Shown piece by piece: positions 15,577-27,600 of a DNA stretch of 64,000 nucleotides. Each line of letters opens with the position of its first letter. Positions within the stretch are counted from its first letter, which is position 1. The stretch covers positions 62,001-126,000 of the forward strand of contig JAJDTY010000064.1 in assembly GCA_022826945.1 (NCBI GenBank), in the 5' to 3' direction. Source of the stretch: Candidatus Binatia bacterium. Lineage in GTDB: Bacteria; Desulfobacterota; Binatia; Bin18. Position numbers and translations under genes: made by a program. Below the pieces are notes generated by a model. It made no database searches. It was not told the origin of the DNA and saw nothing but the letters and a program-made list of their open reading frames with translations.

Positions 15577-16704
15577 TCAGTAGCCATCAAAGCGGGCGAC
15601 CCGCTCCCGGTGATAGGCGGCCGCGCCAAAGGTGAACTCATTCCACTTGGCCCGTTTGAACCAGAAGTGCATATCGTGCTCCCAGGTGAAACCAATCCCG
15701 CCGTGCATCTGTACAGCCTTGTTGGTCGTACGCGTATAAACCTCGGACAGGCGGGCCTTGGCAATAGACGCCGCGCGAGACGCATCTTTGGCGCGCGTGT
15801 CAAACGCATAGGCCGCGTACCAGACCAGGGACCGGGCCGGTTCGATCTCGCTCACCATTTCGGCAGCCATGTGTTTGAGAGCCTGGAAGGAGGCAATCGG
15901 CCGGTTAAACTGCTCACGGACTTTGGTGTACTCGACCGCCATGTCGAGCGCTTGTTGTGCGCCCCCAAGACTGTCGGCTGAAAGAGCAACGCAGGCCAAG
16001 TCCTGAAGCCGGGCCAGCAGTTTCCAGCCTTCTCCCACCTTGCCGAGCAAACCGGAGATCGGCACCTGCTTGAACCGGACCTCGTACACCCGTCGCGTTC
16101 GATCAAACATGTCCAGCGGTCGGACGGTCAGGCCCGGGGTGTCCCGCTCGACCAGCACCAGGCTGACGCCCTTTTCGCTCTTTCCACTGGTGCGAACGGC
16201 CACTACCAGGATGTCGGCCACAGCGGCAAAAGGAACGAACATCTTGGTACCGCTCAACATATAGCCGTCACGTTTTTTTCTGGCCTTGAGAGTAATGCCG
16301 GCAGCGTCTAGGCGGTCGCTGGCTTCGAGAAAAGCCAGGGTGCCGACGGCGTCGCCTGAGGCAAGCCGGGGCAACCAAGTCTTTTTCTGGGTGGAGCTGC
16401 CGCCACGCATCAGGGCGAACGTGGCTAAAGCTGAAGAAAACAGAAACGGACCCGGCACCACGGCTCGGCCCATCTCTTCGAGCAGCAGAGCCATATCGAG
16501 CAGCCCAAGACCGAGCCCACCGAATTTTTCCGGAACAAGCAGACCAGTCCAACCCAGCTCGGCCATTTTCCGATGCAGTTCAGGAGAAAATCCGTGTTCG
16601 TCATCCAAGAGCGCCCGCACGAACTGGGGGGAGCATTCCTGGGTCAGAAACTCGCGGGCTGAGTGCTGGAGCAAGTCTTGTTCTTCCGATAGGCCGAAGT
16701 CCAT
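15577..16704 (-). CDS. Acyl-CoA dehydrogenase-fold subunit, probably the non-catalytic partner
   Basis: 375 residues with the full ACAD layout: an N-terminal helical domain (GLSEEQDLLQHSAREFL), a middle barrel (FLEASDRLDAAG) and a C-terminal helical bundle (REQFNRPIASFQALKHMAAE, QMHGGIGFTWEHDMHFWFKR). Neither site usually carrying the catalytic Glu shows one: the helix-G region reads LARLQDLACVALSADSLG and the C-terminal loop has no YEGT. It directly follows the ACAD at 16726-17916 with 21 bp between. This catalytic plus non-catalytic pairing is known for mycobacterial steroid side-chain ACADs that form alpha2beta2 tetramers. Confidence 0.9.
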   Translation of the reverse strand: MDFGLSEEQDLLQHSAREFLTQECSPQFVRALLDDEHGFSPELHRKMAELGWTGLLVPEKFGGLGLGLLDMALLLEEMGRAVVPGPFLFSSALATFALMRGGSSTQKKTWLPRLASGDAVGTLAFLEASDRLDAAGITLKARKKRDGYMLSGTKMFVPFAAVADILVVAVRTSGKSEKGVSLVLVERDTPGLTVRPLDMFDRTRRVYEVRFKQVPISGLLGKVGEGWKLLARLQDLACVALSADSLGGAQQALDMAVEYTKVREQFNRPIASFQALKHMAAEMVSEIEPARSLVWYAAYAFDTRAKDASRAASIAKARLSEVYTRTTNKAVQMHGGIGFTWEHDMHFWFKRAKWNEFTFGAAAYHRERVARFDGY

Positions 16705-16725
16705 GATGAGTCCCTGGAGTGTGCG

Positions 16726-17916
16726 TTAGCGCGATTTGGGCATGCCGAGCCCACGTTCGCTAATGATGTTTTTCTGAATCTGGGATGTCCCGCCTCCGAT
16801 AATGAGACCCAGCGTAAACATAAACTCATACGGCCAGATACCATTGTCGATCACGTGTGAGGCCCTCCGGTTGAGCGGGGCGTAGGAGTTCATGATTTCA
16901 AGGGCCAGCGCGCAAATATCGTGGTTCAGTTCAGTCCCGACCAGTTTATTCACCATGGTGCCGATGCCGGGCTTGCGACCTTTGGTAGCGTCCGTGAGTT
17001 GCCGAAAGGAGTGATATTTCATGGCTTCGACCCGGGTTGTCAGGTCGGCTAACTGCTGGCGGATGATCGGATCTTCCGCCGCAGGCTGACCGTAGCGGCT
17101 GTGGCTGCGGGCCAGGTGGATGAGGTTTTGCATCATAAGCTGAGTACGGGTGGTCGAGCCTAGCATGTTGCGTTCATGAAACAGGGTGGCGTTGGCCACC
17201 AGCCAGCCCTGGTTGAGTTCGCCGACCAGATTCTCGCGCGGGACGCGGACATCCTCGAAAAAGACCTCGTTAAAGCCGGCGTCACCCGTCATTTGGACCA
17301 GGGGACGGACCGTGATTCCCGGTGTCTTCATATCGATCAAAATATAGGAGATCCCGCGGTGCTTGGGCGCATCTGGGTCGGTCCGCACCAAACAGAACAT
17401 CCAGTCCGAGAACTGGGCCCCGGATGTCCAGACCTTTTGGCCGTTGACGATGAATTCGTCTCCCACGAGTTCGGCTCTGGTCCGTAGCGAAGCCAGGTCC
17501 GAGCCCGAACCGGGCTCGGAGTAGCCTTGGCACCAAATTTCTTCCGCAGTGAGAACTTGAGGCAAATAGCGCTGTTTTTGCTCCTCGGAGCCAACTTGCA
17601 GCAGAGTGGGGCCGAGCATGGTCAGACCGGACGCACCGATCAGACCCGGCGCGCGCGCCAGGACTAGTTCTTCGTTCACAATGGTCTGGCGCATAATGTC
17701 GGAGTCACCCTGACCGCCGTAGGCTTTGGGCCAGCCTAAAGCGACATAGCCGGCCTTGTACAGCCGGCGCTGCCAGTCCTTAGCGCGCTGGATACGTCGT
17801 GGATCGTTAGGAGGCAGATCGCTTAGAGTTTTGTCTTTTTTCGGCACGTTGGCCTTGAGCCAGGCCCGCACCGTTTTCCGAAACGCCTCGTCCTTTTTGG
17901 AATATGCCAGGTCCAC
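16726..17916 (-). CDS. Acyl-CoA dehydrogenase, probably the catalytic subunit of a pair
   Basis: 396 residues. The FAD/substrate segment WCQGYSEPGSGSDLASL (128-144) and the C-terminal GGGTSQIQKNIISERGLGMP are classic. The MCAD-type Glu in YEGT is Gly here, but E248 in LFHERNMLG lies where several ACADs (isovaleryl-CoA and steroid ACADs) carry the catalytic base. The predicted reaction is alpha,beta-desaturation of a branched or ring-bearing acyl-CoA with electrons passed to ETF. It lies 21 bp upstream of its partner subunit and 20 bp downstream of the amidohydrolase on the same strand, so one operon is likely. Confidence 0.93.
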   Translation of the reverse strand: MDLAYSKKDEAFRKTVRAWLKANVPKKDKTLSDLPPNDPRRIQRAKDWQRRLYKAGYVALGWPKAYGGQGDSDIMRQTIVNEELVLARAPGLIGASGLTMLGPTLLQVGSEEQKQRYLPQVLTAEEIWCQGYSEPGSGSDLASLRTRAELVGDEFIVNGQKVWTSGAQFSDWMFCLVRTDPDAPKHRGISYILIDMKTPGITVRPLVQMTGDAGFNEVFFEDVRVPRENLVGELNQGWLVANATLFHERNMLGSTTRTQLMMQNLIHLARSHSRYGQPAAEDPIIRQQLADLTTRVEAMKYHSFRQLTDATKGRKPGIGTMVNKLVGTELNHDICALALEIMNSYAPLNRRASHVIDNGIWPYEFMFTLGLIIGGGTSQIQKNIISERGLGMPKSR

Positions 17917-17936
17917 GCAGGCTCCTCCTTCAAGAC

Positions 17937-19049
17937 CTAGAGATTATATAAACGCTTGGCGTTCTCGCCAATGATTTTTTGCTGGGCACGAGTCGAGAGT
18001 TTTGCACAAGAGGCTTTGACTTCATCGACCACACCGGGAAAGGTGCAGTCGAAGTGGGGATAGTCCGACCCCCAAATAACACACTCCTCAAGCCCCAACT
18101 CGGCAATGCCACTCAGCGTGCTCTCGTCCGGGTCCATCGAGATAAAGCACTGCTCGCGGAAATGCTCGCTCGGTCGCTTTTTGAGCCACGGGACGTAATG
18201 GCCCATAGTGTCAAAATGGCTGTCCATACGGTCCAGCCAATAGCCGAGCCAGCCGACCCCAGACTCCAGAAACGCGACTTTGAGATCGGGAAACTGGGAG
18301 AGGACACCGCCACAGATAATGTCCATACAGGCCCCCTGCTGTTCCCAGGGGTGACAGACCATATGGAAAAAGAACGGGTCCTTATAGCGCTCCTGACCCA
18401 GGGTCGGCATCTTGGTGCCGAAACTGCCGTGAATGGCAATCGGCACGTCGAGTTCCTGGGCTTCCTGCCAGAGAGGATGATAAGCCGGGTCGTTGAGACG
18501 GCGGCCGTTAAACGGATTGGGGCGAATAAAGACAGCGCGCATCCCGAGCTCTTTGACAACGCGGCGCATTTCGGCAACGGACGCCTCGACATCTTGGAGG
18601 GGCAACGGAGCCACACCGTAAAAACGCTGCGGGTAGGCTTTACAGAAGTCGGCCAGCCAGTTGTTATAGGCCCGGCAGGCCACGGCTGCGACCTGAGGGT
18701 TGGTGATGTCGCCGTAGATGAGCCACAGCGTCGGGTAGAAAAAGGCGACCTCAATGCCCTCAAGGTCCATGTCTTTGATCCGTTCGTGCGGATCGTAGCC
18801 ACCGGGGACAATCTCGTCCCAGGACATCGTACGCGCCCGCTGGGCGTCTGACATGCCACCGGGCGTACAGGCCGCAGCAATCGCCATATTGCGGTCGCGC
18901 CGCAGCTCGCCGTTAATTTTGAGACAATCGATCCCTTCCGCGTCCTTGGCAATCTGAATCACCTGTGCCCGGTAGGCCGGCTCGGTGTATTCTTGCCAAA
19001 CGCTCGGTGGCTCAAGCAGGTGTCCGTCTGCGTCAATGATGGTTGCCAT
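17937..19049 (-). CDS. TIM-barrel amidohydrolase-2 family metal-dependent hydrolase/decarboxylase
   Basis: 370 residues. The N-terminal DADGHLLEPPSVW gives the D/H metal motif (DxDGH form), and SDYPHFDCTFPGVVDE near the C-terminus carries the conserved Asp. AIHGSFG and FHMVCHPWEQ supply other barrel histidines. Relatives include ACMSD-like decarboxylases and ring-opening hydrolases. GGAGGGAG precedes the ATG. It leads an operon with the acyl-CoA dehydrogenase pair, which suggests a hydrolase or decarboxylase step next to CoA-ester oxidation. It is a paralogue of the truncated gene at the window start. Confidence 0.92.
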   Translation of the reverse strand: MATIIDADGHLLEPPSVWQEYTEPAYRAQVIQIAKDAEGIDCLKINGELRRDRNMAIAAACTPGGMSDAQRARTMSWDEIVPGGYDPHERIKDMDLEGIEVAFFYPTLWLIYGDITNPQVAAVACRAYNNWLADFCKAYPQRFYGVAPLPLQDVEASVAEMRRVVKELGMRAVFIRPNPFNGRRLNDPAYHPLWQEAQELDVPIAIHGSFGTKMPTLGQERYKDPFFFHMVCHPWEQQGACMDIICGGVLSQFPDLKVAFLESGVGWLGYWLDRMDSHFDTMGHYVPWLKKRPSEHFREQCFISMDPDESTLSGIAELGLEECVIWGSDYPHFDCTFPGVVDEVKASCAKLSTRAQQKIIGENAKRLYNL

Positions 19050-19077
19050 GACTCCCTCCTATGAGTAACGGGGCAGG

Positions 19078-19509
19078 CTATTGGGGCGGCTCCGGCGGCA
19101 GGACACGCAAATGATTGCTGATCCGCTCGTAGGTCCCCTCTTCTTCTATCAGCCCCTTTAAGGACACCACACAACACTCGTCCTTGTCGCTCAATTCTTG
19201 CCAATCAACGGATTGGGGTGGAATGCCGATCTTCACGATGACGGTATCGACCGACAGGATAAATTCTTCGAGGGCGGCAAAGATTTTTACCTGCGGCTCC
19301 AGCGGAGAAACAACGATTTCCTTGTAGGGCAGAGGCAGGCGTTCCTCAGGGACGAGCTCATAGTCCAGGGTCACGCGCAGGACATCTTCAGCCGGACGCG
19401 TGAGTTCCGCATTCGAAATTTCGACGAGCGGTTTATACACCTCGGGCTCAGAGCAGCCGCCCACGAGGACGATAAACGGCAGGAGACGAAGCATGAAAAG
19501 TCTATACAT
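19078..19509 (-). CDS. Putative lipoprotein of unknown function
   Basis: 143 residues from ATG 19509, chosen because it begins a lipoprotein signal (MYRLFMLRLLPFIVLVGGC), with GGAAAAG upstream; a longer frame reaches 19632. The lipobox is LVGGC with Cys19 followed by Ser-Glu, so outer-membrane sorting is allowed. The mature part shows strand-like repeats (LVEISNAEL, LRVTLDYELVPEE) and a CC pair (DECCVVSLKG). No family recognised. It precedes no obvious partner; the amidohydrolase lies 28 bp downstream in transcription order. Confidence 0.75.
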   Translation of the reverse strand: MYRLFMLRLLPFIVLVGGCSEPEVYKPLVEISNAELTRPAEDVLRVTLDYELVPEERLPLPYKEIVVSPLEPQVKIFAALEEFILSVDTVIVKIGIPPQSVDWQELSDKDECCVVSLKGLIEEEGTYERISNHLRVLPPEPPQ

Positions 19510-19628
19510 AACATCTTTTCCACATTTTTTTCGTGCTTGTGGCTTATCACGTGCATAAAGGGAAGAAAAACCCGCAGATGGAATGGCTCGCCTCTCAGGT
19601 GTAGGCAGGAACCGAGTTGGCTCTCGCT

Positions 19629-20447
19629 TCATGGCTTGATTGCGGTCGCGTAGAGCACGTTCGCTTCGACCGCTGCCACGCCACCGGTACGGATAGCTGC
19701 GAGATTGGCCGTACGAACCCGCTCACGCTCGACCGGCTCCAACTGCTCAATCGTCCCTCTATAGCCCGACCCGAGAACGGCCACCCACCAGTCTTCCGGC
19801 GAGTGAAGGGGGTGGACGCCTGTCTCGCTGGCAACCTGTGCGTTGTGAACGTCGCCCTCTTCCAGCATGGCCCGCAGGGTGTCAGGGTCGGAGATGCGGT
19901 CCCAGGGGTTGAAGCCCTTGTGGAGCTCGGGACGGACCGTGGCAACGGCATTCCAAAAGGCCGTGTTAGCAGGCTCAAAGAAACGCGGCCCCCAGGTGGT
20001 GATGGCGAGCACTCCCCCCGGAGCGACCATACGCCAGAGTTCCCTGACCGCCCCAGGCATATCAGGAATAAAGAATATGCCAAACACACAGACCACGGCA
20101 TCGAAGTGGCCGTCGGGTAGGCCGAGATCTAACATATCACCGACCCGAAACTCTATGTTCTCAATCCCCTGTCGCGCGGCCTTGGCGCGCGCCAGTTCCA
20201 ATAGCCTCTCAGCCAAGTCAACCCCGAGCACAGAGCCATGGGGCATCACTTTTTTCGCTGTGGGTATTGCCGACGCTCCACTGCCGCAGCAGACGTCAAG
20301 GCAGTACGCGCCCGACGGCAGGGCGAGCCGGTCGATCGTCCGACGGCCGAAGCGGTCCCAGAACGAGTTGGCGCTCAGGTCGTAGGCGTCAGCCGCCGCG
20401 TTATAGGTCTGGACCGCTTTTGTCTTGGCCCCAATGGGGGTCGGCAT
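19629..20447 (-). CDS. Class I SAM methyltransferase (UbiE-like)
   Basis: 272 residues from ATG 20447; a longer frame runs to 20519 into the upstream gene but the family normally starts near MPTPIGAKTKAV. Motif I is LDVCCGSGASAIP, motif II region VLGVDLAERLLELARA, then FRVGDMLDLGLPDGHFDAVV and the GGVLAITTWGP strand. It resembles UbiE/COQ5-type small-molecule methyltransferases. It lies 55 bp behind the LLM oxidoreductase on the same strand. The substrate is unknown. Confidence 0.9.
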   Translation of the reverse strand: MPTPIGAKTKAVQTYNAAADAYDLSANSFWDRFGRRTIDRLALPSGAYCLDVCCGSGASAIPTAKKVMPHGSVLGVDLAERLLELARAKAARQGIENIEFRVGDMLDLGLPDGHFDAVVCVFGIFFIPDMPGAVRELWRMVAPGGVLAITTWGPRFFEPANTAFWNAVATVRPELHKGFNPWDRISDPDTLRAMLEEGDVHNAQVASETGVHPLHSPEDWWVAVLGSGYRGTIEQLEPVERERVRTANLAAIRTGGVAAVEANVLYATAIKP

Positions 20448-20502
20448 AGTTGCGTATTCCCGCTTCTTGTGTGGAGCTATCGGGCAGCCGCGCTTCGCCG
20501 AA

Positions 20503-21390
20503 CTACACGAGCCGCACATCCTGGGCGAACTTTTCCATCATCTTCATCATGTCTGCATATGTTCGGGCGAAGTTAAAAAAGGCCAGATACAGATAGCTTG
20601 CTCCGAGTTCCTGGTAGCGGGGGATATCGTCAAGGATCTCGTCCGGCTTCTTGCCGCGTGGGGAAACACAGAGGGTAATCTCGGAAAGGTCACGTCCGGC
20701 CTTTGCTGCTTTTTCTTTGAGTTTCTCCACCCGCTCGGCAAACTCTTGCGGACTGAACACCACAGCAGGCCAGCCGTCGCCGTATTCGACAACACGGCGC
20801 AACGCCGGACCGGTATGGCCGCCAATCCAAATGGGCGGATGGGGCTTTTGGACGGGACGCGGCTCACAGCCGACCTCGCGGAATTGGTGAAAGCGACCTG
20901 TGAACGAGGGGTTTTCGTTAGTCCATAACTCTTTCATGACCGCGATGGTTTCCTCGCTGAGCGGACCGCGGTCAGCAAAGGACGCATTCAGAATGTTGAA
21001 TTCTTCCTCCATCCAACCGACCCCCACGCCACAGATGAGCCGCCCGGCTGATAAGACATCGAGGGTGGCCAGCGTCTTTGCCGTGACAACGGCGTTACGG
21101 TGCGGCAGCACGAGCACGGCCGTACCCAACCGGACCTTGTGCGTGCAGGCGGCCACAAAACTCAGCACGCTCAGAGGCTCAAGCAGCGGTGCCTGCGGGT
21201 CGAGAGGGAAGGTACCGTTCGGACTGTAGGGATAGCGAGAGGCAATTTGCTTCGGCGTAATAATATGATCGGCGACCCAGACAGAATCAAAGCCCAGCGC
21301 TTCGGCAGTTTGGGCCGTCGCCTTAAGGCGATTGAGGACGTCTCCTTGTGCCAGTGGCCCAAGATGGGGGAGAAACGCACCGTACTGCAT
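20503..21390 (-). CDS. LLM-class (luciferase-like) flavin/F420-dependent oxidoreductase
   Basis: 295 residues from the second ATG at 21390, since GGAGG is directly against the first ATG (21396) and six bases from the second. The bacterial-luciferase-like barrel is evident: ALGFDSVWVADHI, VRLGTAVLVLPHRNAVV, DVLSAGRLICGVGVGWMEEE and PHPPIWIGGHTGPALRR. These match the TIGR03619-like F420-dependent group, but FMN use cannot be excluded. It may act in the catabolic region with the methyltransferase downstream. Confidence 0.92.
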   Translation of the reverse strand: MQYGAFLPHLGPLAQGDVLNRLKATAQTAEALGFDSVWVADHIITPKQIASRYPYSPNGTFPLDPQAPLLEPLSVLSFVAACTHKVRLGTAVLVLPHRNAVVTAKTLATLDVLSAGRLICGVGVGWMEEEFNILNASFADRGPLSEETIAVMKELWTNENPSFTGRFHQFREVGCEPRPVQKPHPPIWIGGHTGPALRRVVEYGDGWPAVVFSPQEFAERVEKLKEKAAKAGRDLSEITLCVSPRGKKPDEILDDIPRYQELGASYLYLAFFNFARTYADMMKMMEKFAQDVRLV

Positions 21391-21550
21391 AGCCATCCTC
21401 CGCGGGCAGAAAATCCACCCCCTGCTACCATACCCTCAGGTGAAATGCCAATCGTCTGCTGAGTACGCTTCCAGAGAGCATCAGACGGACGACTCGGGTC
21501 TTGTAGCCATCCCCGTAAGGACATGCTACAGAGCGGTACCGAGGCCAGCC

Positions 21551-22234
21551 ATGCCGAGTGACGTCAGGGATGCAGGGAAAGCTGAGGGGGTTCGGATCCT
21601 CCTGGTCCGACATGGAGAGACCATCTGGAATCAGGAAAACCGCTGGCAGGGTCAAGCCGATACGCCGCTCAGCCGGACGGGCTATGACCAGGCGCGGCAG
21701 CTCGCTCGGCGCTTCCAGTATGAAGAACGGTGTATTCAGGCAATTTACACCAGCGATCTCCGGCGGGCGCGTGACACTGCAGATATTCTGGGCCAGGCAT
21801 TAAGCGTCACGCCGGCCGAGGCGACGGCGTGGCGCGAGATGGATATTGGCACCTGGAGTGGACTAACAACCGCCGAGGTAGCGAGCCGGCACGCCGAGGA
21901 ATGGGCGCGGCTCCGACAGGGCGAAGACCTGCCGCGCGGCGGAGGCGAAACATTTGCCCAGTTTCAAGGCCGCCTCGTACAATCGAGTCAACAGTTTATC
22001 CGAGACCATAGGGGCGAACAGATTATCGTGGTGACCCACGGGGGCGCGGTACGGGCTTTTCTGTTGCACTGTCGTGGTCTGAGCATGAGCCAATTCGGCC
22101 AGATTGAAAAAATTGGCAATACCGGCGTCAGCGAAGTCTTCCTCTTGCCAGGCGGAGCGGCCAAGATTCACATGATTAACAGCACTGCTCATCTCAACGG
22201 GGCGGCGCTGTCTGGCGAGACGGTTGACGCCTAG
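21551..22234 (+). CDS. Histidine phosphatase (phosphoglycerate mutase-like) family protein
   Basis: 227 residues from ATG 21551 (the frame is open far upstream without a proper start). The phosphohistidine motif LVRHGET puts the catalytic His at residue 21. YTSDLRRARDTA, EMDIGTWSGLT and VVTHGGAVRAF complete the family pattern. It could be a phosphoglycerate mutase-like enzyme, or a phosphatase of the CobC or GpmB type; 2,3-bisphosphoglycerate-independent action is likely but not readable. It is divergent from the LLM gene and followed by a large palindrome. Confidence 0.9.
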   Translation: MPSDVRDAGKAEGVRILLVRHGETIWNQENRWQGQADTPLSRTGYDQARQLARRFQYEERCIQAIYTSDLRRARDTADILGQALSVTPAEATAWREMDIGTWSGLTTAEVASRHAEEWARLRQGEDLPRGGGETFAQFQGRLVQSSQQFIRDHRGEQIIVVTHGGAVRAFLLHCRGLSMSQFGQIEKIGNTGVSEVFLLPGGAAKIHMINSTAHLNGAALSGETVDA

Positions 22235-22246
22235 CATGAGGGGGTC

Positions 22247-22315
22247 AGGAGTTGGGACCTGGGGCTGGGTTGCCCTAACCCTGAATCCCCAGTCTCCAGC
22301 CCCCAGCCAACTCCT
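22247..22315. repeat. Long palindromic intergenic element
   Basis: 69 bases that can fold into one hairpin. Outer arms AGGAGTTGG (22247-22255) and CCAACTCCT (22307-22315) pair perfectly. Inner arms CTGGGGCTGG and CCAGCCCCCAG pair with one bulged C. The arms hold runs like those of other dispersed CCCAG/CTGGG repeats. It lies just after the histidine phosphatase and could also stop its transcript, though no T-run follows. Confidence 0.5.
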
Positions 22316-22365
22316 AATTTGGGGATAACACACTGTTATATTTTTTATCCTCGCGCTGGTTCAAA

Positions 22366-26175
<3,810 letters not shown>

Positions 26176-26199
26176 GCTGATACTCGTCGCTCAGGTCGC

Positions 26200-27354
26200 T
26201 CATTCAACGGCCGGCCAGCTTGGCAGGAGAACGGCCTCAGCGGCCCGGACGCCACTGCCCAAGGTCAGCGTGACCCCAAACCGACTCAGGGCCATTTCAA
26301 GGCTGCTGATGGCCGTAATGACATCAAAAGGGCCGACATACCCGAGGTGAGAGATACGCACGATTTTCCCTTTAAGATGGTCCTGTCCCCCGGCAAGATC
26401 AACACCCATACGGTCGCGCATATAGGTCAGCAACCGCACACCATCAACGGTGGATGGGAGCCGCACGCCGGTTGCGGCCGGGCTGGGATGGCTCTCGGCC
26501 AAGAGACGCAGACCCAGGGCGCGCACGGAAGCATGGGTCGCGGTCATCAACAATGTATGGCGGGCCCAGACCTGTTCGAGCCCTTCTGCCTGGAGTTGCT
26601 GGAGTGCTTCGTGTAAGCCGCTGATCAGAGAAATGGCCGGGGTATAGGCAGTGGTATGTTTGGCCTGTTCCTTGCACTCCTTTTGCAGGTCGAAGTAGAA
26701 ACGGGGCAGTTGAGCCCGTTCCGTAGACTGCCAGGCTTTCGGACTGAGGGCGATAAACGCTAGCCCCGGGGGCAACATCAGGGCCTTTTGTGAGCCGGTG
26801 ATGAGCACATCAATTCCGGAGCGGTCCATGGGCATATCCGTTGCGCCAACCGCCGTAATGCCATCGACAATGAGCAGGGTCTCAGCGTCCCGCGTCAGGG
26901 CGGCAATCTCTTGGACCGGGTGCAGGACCGTTGTCGAAGTTTCACTGGCCTGCATCAGAATAGCCTTGGCTTGGGGCTGATGCCGCAGTGCCTTGGCGAC
27001 CGCCTCAACCGTCACGGCCTGCCCCCATTCGACCGCAATCTCTTCGGTTTGCACACCAAACGCCGCGCAGATTTTCAGCCAGCGTTCACCGAATTTCCCA
27101 CCGTTGACCACAATGACGCGGTCTCCGGGCGAACAGGTATTCGTAATGGCTGCTTCCATCGCCCCAGAGCCCGAGGCCGCCAGGATGAGTACATCTTGGG
27201 CGGTTTGGAACAGCCATTGGAGGCCGCGTTGGACCTCGGCAAAAAGTTGGCTGAATGCAGGGGTCCGATGATGAATGAGGGGCTGCGACATCCGCAGCAA
27301 AACGTCAGACGGCACTTGAGTCGGCCCCGGAGTGAGTAAATATCGCTTTAACAT
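26200..27354 (-). CDS. Class V aminotransferase (alanine-glyoxylate / serine-pyruvate type), likely serine pathway
   Basis: 384 residues from ATG 27354 (MLKRYLLTPGPTQVP, the usual family start); ATGs at 27360 and 27366 are alternatives, and no ribosome site is strong. SGSGAMEAA binds the phosphate of PLP and K190 in SQKALMLPPG forms the aldimine; D164 (VDGITAVG) holds the ring nitrogen. The family includes serine-glyoxylate and alanine-glyoxylate aminotransferases. In several lineages the copy beside serA stands in for serC as phosphoserine aminotransferase. No serC is seen here and the gene leads an operon with serA, so that role is likely but inferred. A terminator-like leader hairpin lies 24 bases upstream. 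Confidence 0.92.
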   Translation of the reverse strand: MLKRYLLTPGPTQVPSDVLLRMSQPLIHHRTPAFSQLFAEVQRGLQWLFQTAQDVLILAASGSGAMEAAITNTCSPGDRVIVVNGGKFGERWLKICAAFGVQTEEIAVEWGQAVTVEAVAKALRHQPQAKAILMQASETSTTVLHPVQEIAALTRDAETLLIVDGITAVGATDMPMDRSGIDVLITGSQKALMLPPGLAFIALSPKAWQSTERAQLPRFYFDLQKECKEQAKHTTAYTPAISLISGLHEALQQLQAEGLEQVWARHTLLMTATHASVRALGLRLLAESHPSPAATGVRLPSTVDGVRLLTYMRDRMGVDLAGGQDHLKGKIVRISHLGYVGPFDVITAISSLEMALSRFGVTLTLGSGVRAAEAVLLPSWPAVE

Positions 27355-27377
27355 CGGCATACCCATGCTACGCGCAT

Positions 27378-27409
27378 AAAAAAGCCCGGATGGGCTCCCC
27401 GTATCCAGG
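27378..27409 (-). promoter_or_regulatory. Candidate transcription attenuator in the aminotransferase-serA-purA leader
   Basis: On the minus strand AGCCC-ATCC-GGGCT followed by a run of T (27396 down to 27378) is a short intrinsic terminator placed 24 bases before the first gene rather than after one. The upstream CCTGGAT (27409-27403) can pair with ATCCGGG (27391-27385) with a single T-G wobble, excluding the terminator stem. This is the layout of an attenuator or riboswitch expression platform. No known aptamer is recognised and no leader peptide rich in Ser codons was found. Confidence 0.5.
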
Positions 27410-27466
27410 CTGTCAGCTCTCCCTCCCTCCTTGGTAAGGACATGATGTATCGAAGCCGTGAGGCGG

Positions 27467-27472
27467 AGTCAA
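27467..27472 (-). promoter_or_regulatory. Possible -35 element for the aminotransferase-serA-purA operon
   Basis: TTGACT on the minus strand, with a poor TACATC at 27444-27449 after 17 bases. The -10 match is weak, so this is only a candidate. It would give a leader of about 80 bases containing the attenuator. Confidence 0.25.
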
Positions 27473-27530
27473 TGCTCCTGCCGGCCCCTCTTATCCGCGC
27501 CTAACCTGCCTAAAAGTCTTTGGTTTTCGC

Positions 27531-27559
27531 TTGACACGAAAAATGGCGCATACTATAGT
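27531..27559 (+). promoter_or_regulatory. Sigma70 promoter of the dcw cluster (PmraZ)
   Basis: TTGACA (27531-27536), a 17-base spacer, then TATAGT (27554-27559): a perfect -35, ideal spacing and a five-of-six -10. The start point would be near 27566, some 35 bases before the mraZ GTG. This is the strongest promoter seen in the window and serves the whole division cluster. Confidence 0.85.
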
Positions 27560-27561
27560 CG

Positions 27562-27586
27562 TGGGAGAAAGTGGGAAAAAGTGGGG
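27562..27586 (+). promoter_or_regulatory. Three MraZ-type TGGG direct repeats (operator)
   Basis: TGGGA (27562), TGGGA (27572) and TGGGG (27582) recur with an exact 10-base period. MraZ is known to bind repeats of TGGGN separated by five bases in its own promoter. Here the repeats begin two bases after the -10 box and cover the expected start point, so bound MraZ would block initiation. Confidence 0.8.
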
Positions 27587-27600
27587 ATTAGGGTAGATTC

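Noticed and set aside
17979..18851. 290-codon plus-strand frame opposite the amidohydrolase
   Set aside because: Antisense shadow; no recognisable domain and no ribosome site.
27350..27443. 31-codon minus-strand reading frame in the aminotransferase leader as a leader peptide
   Set aside because: Only one serine codon and no ribosome site; it runs past the terminator and overlaps the gene start.
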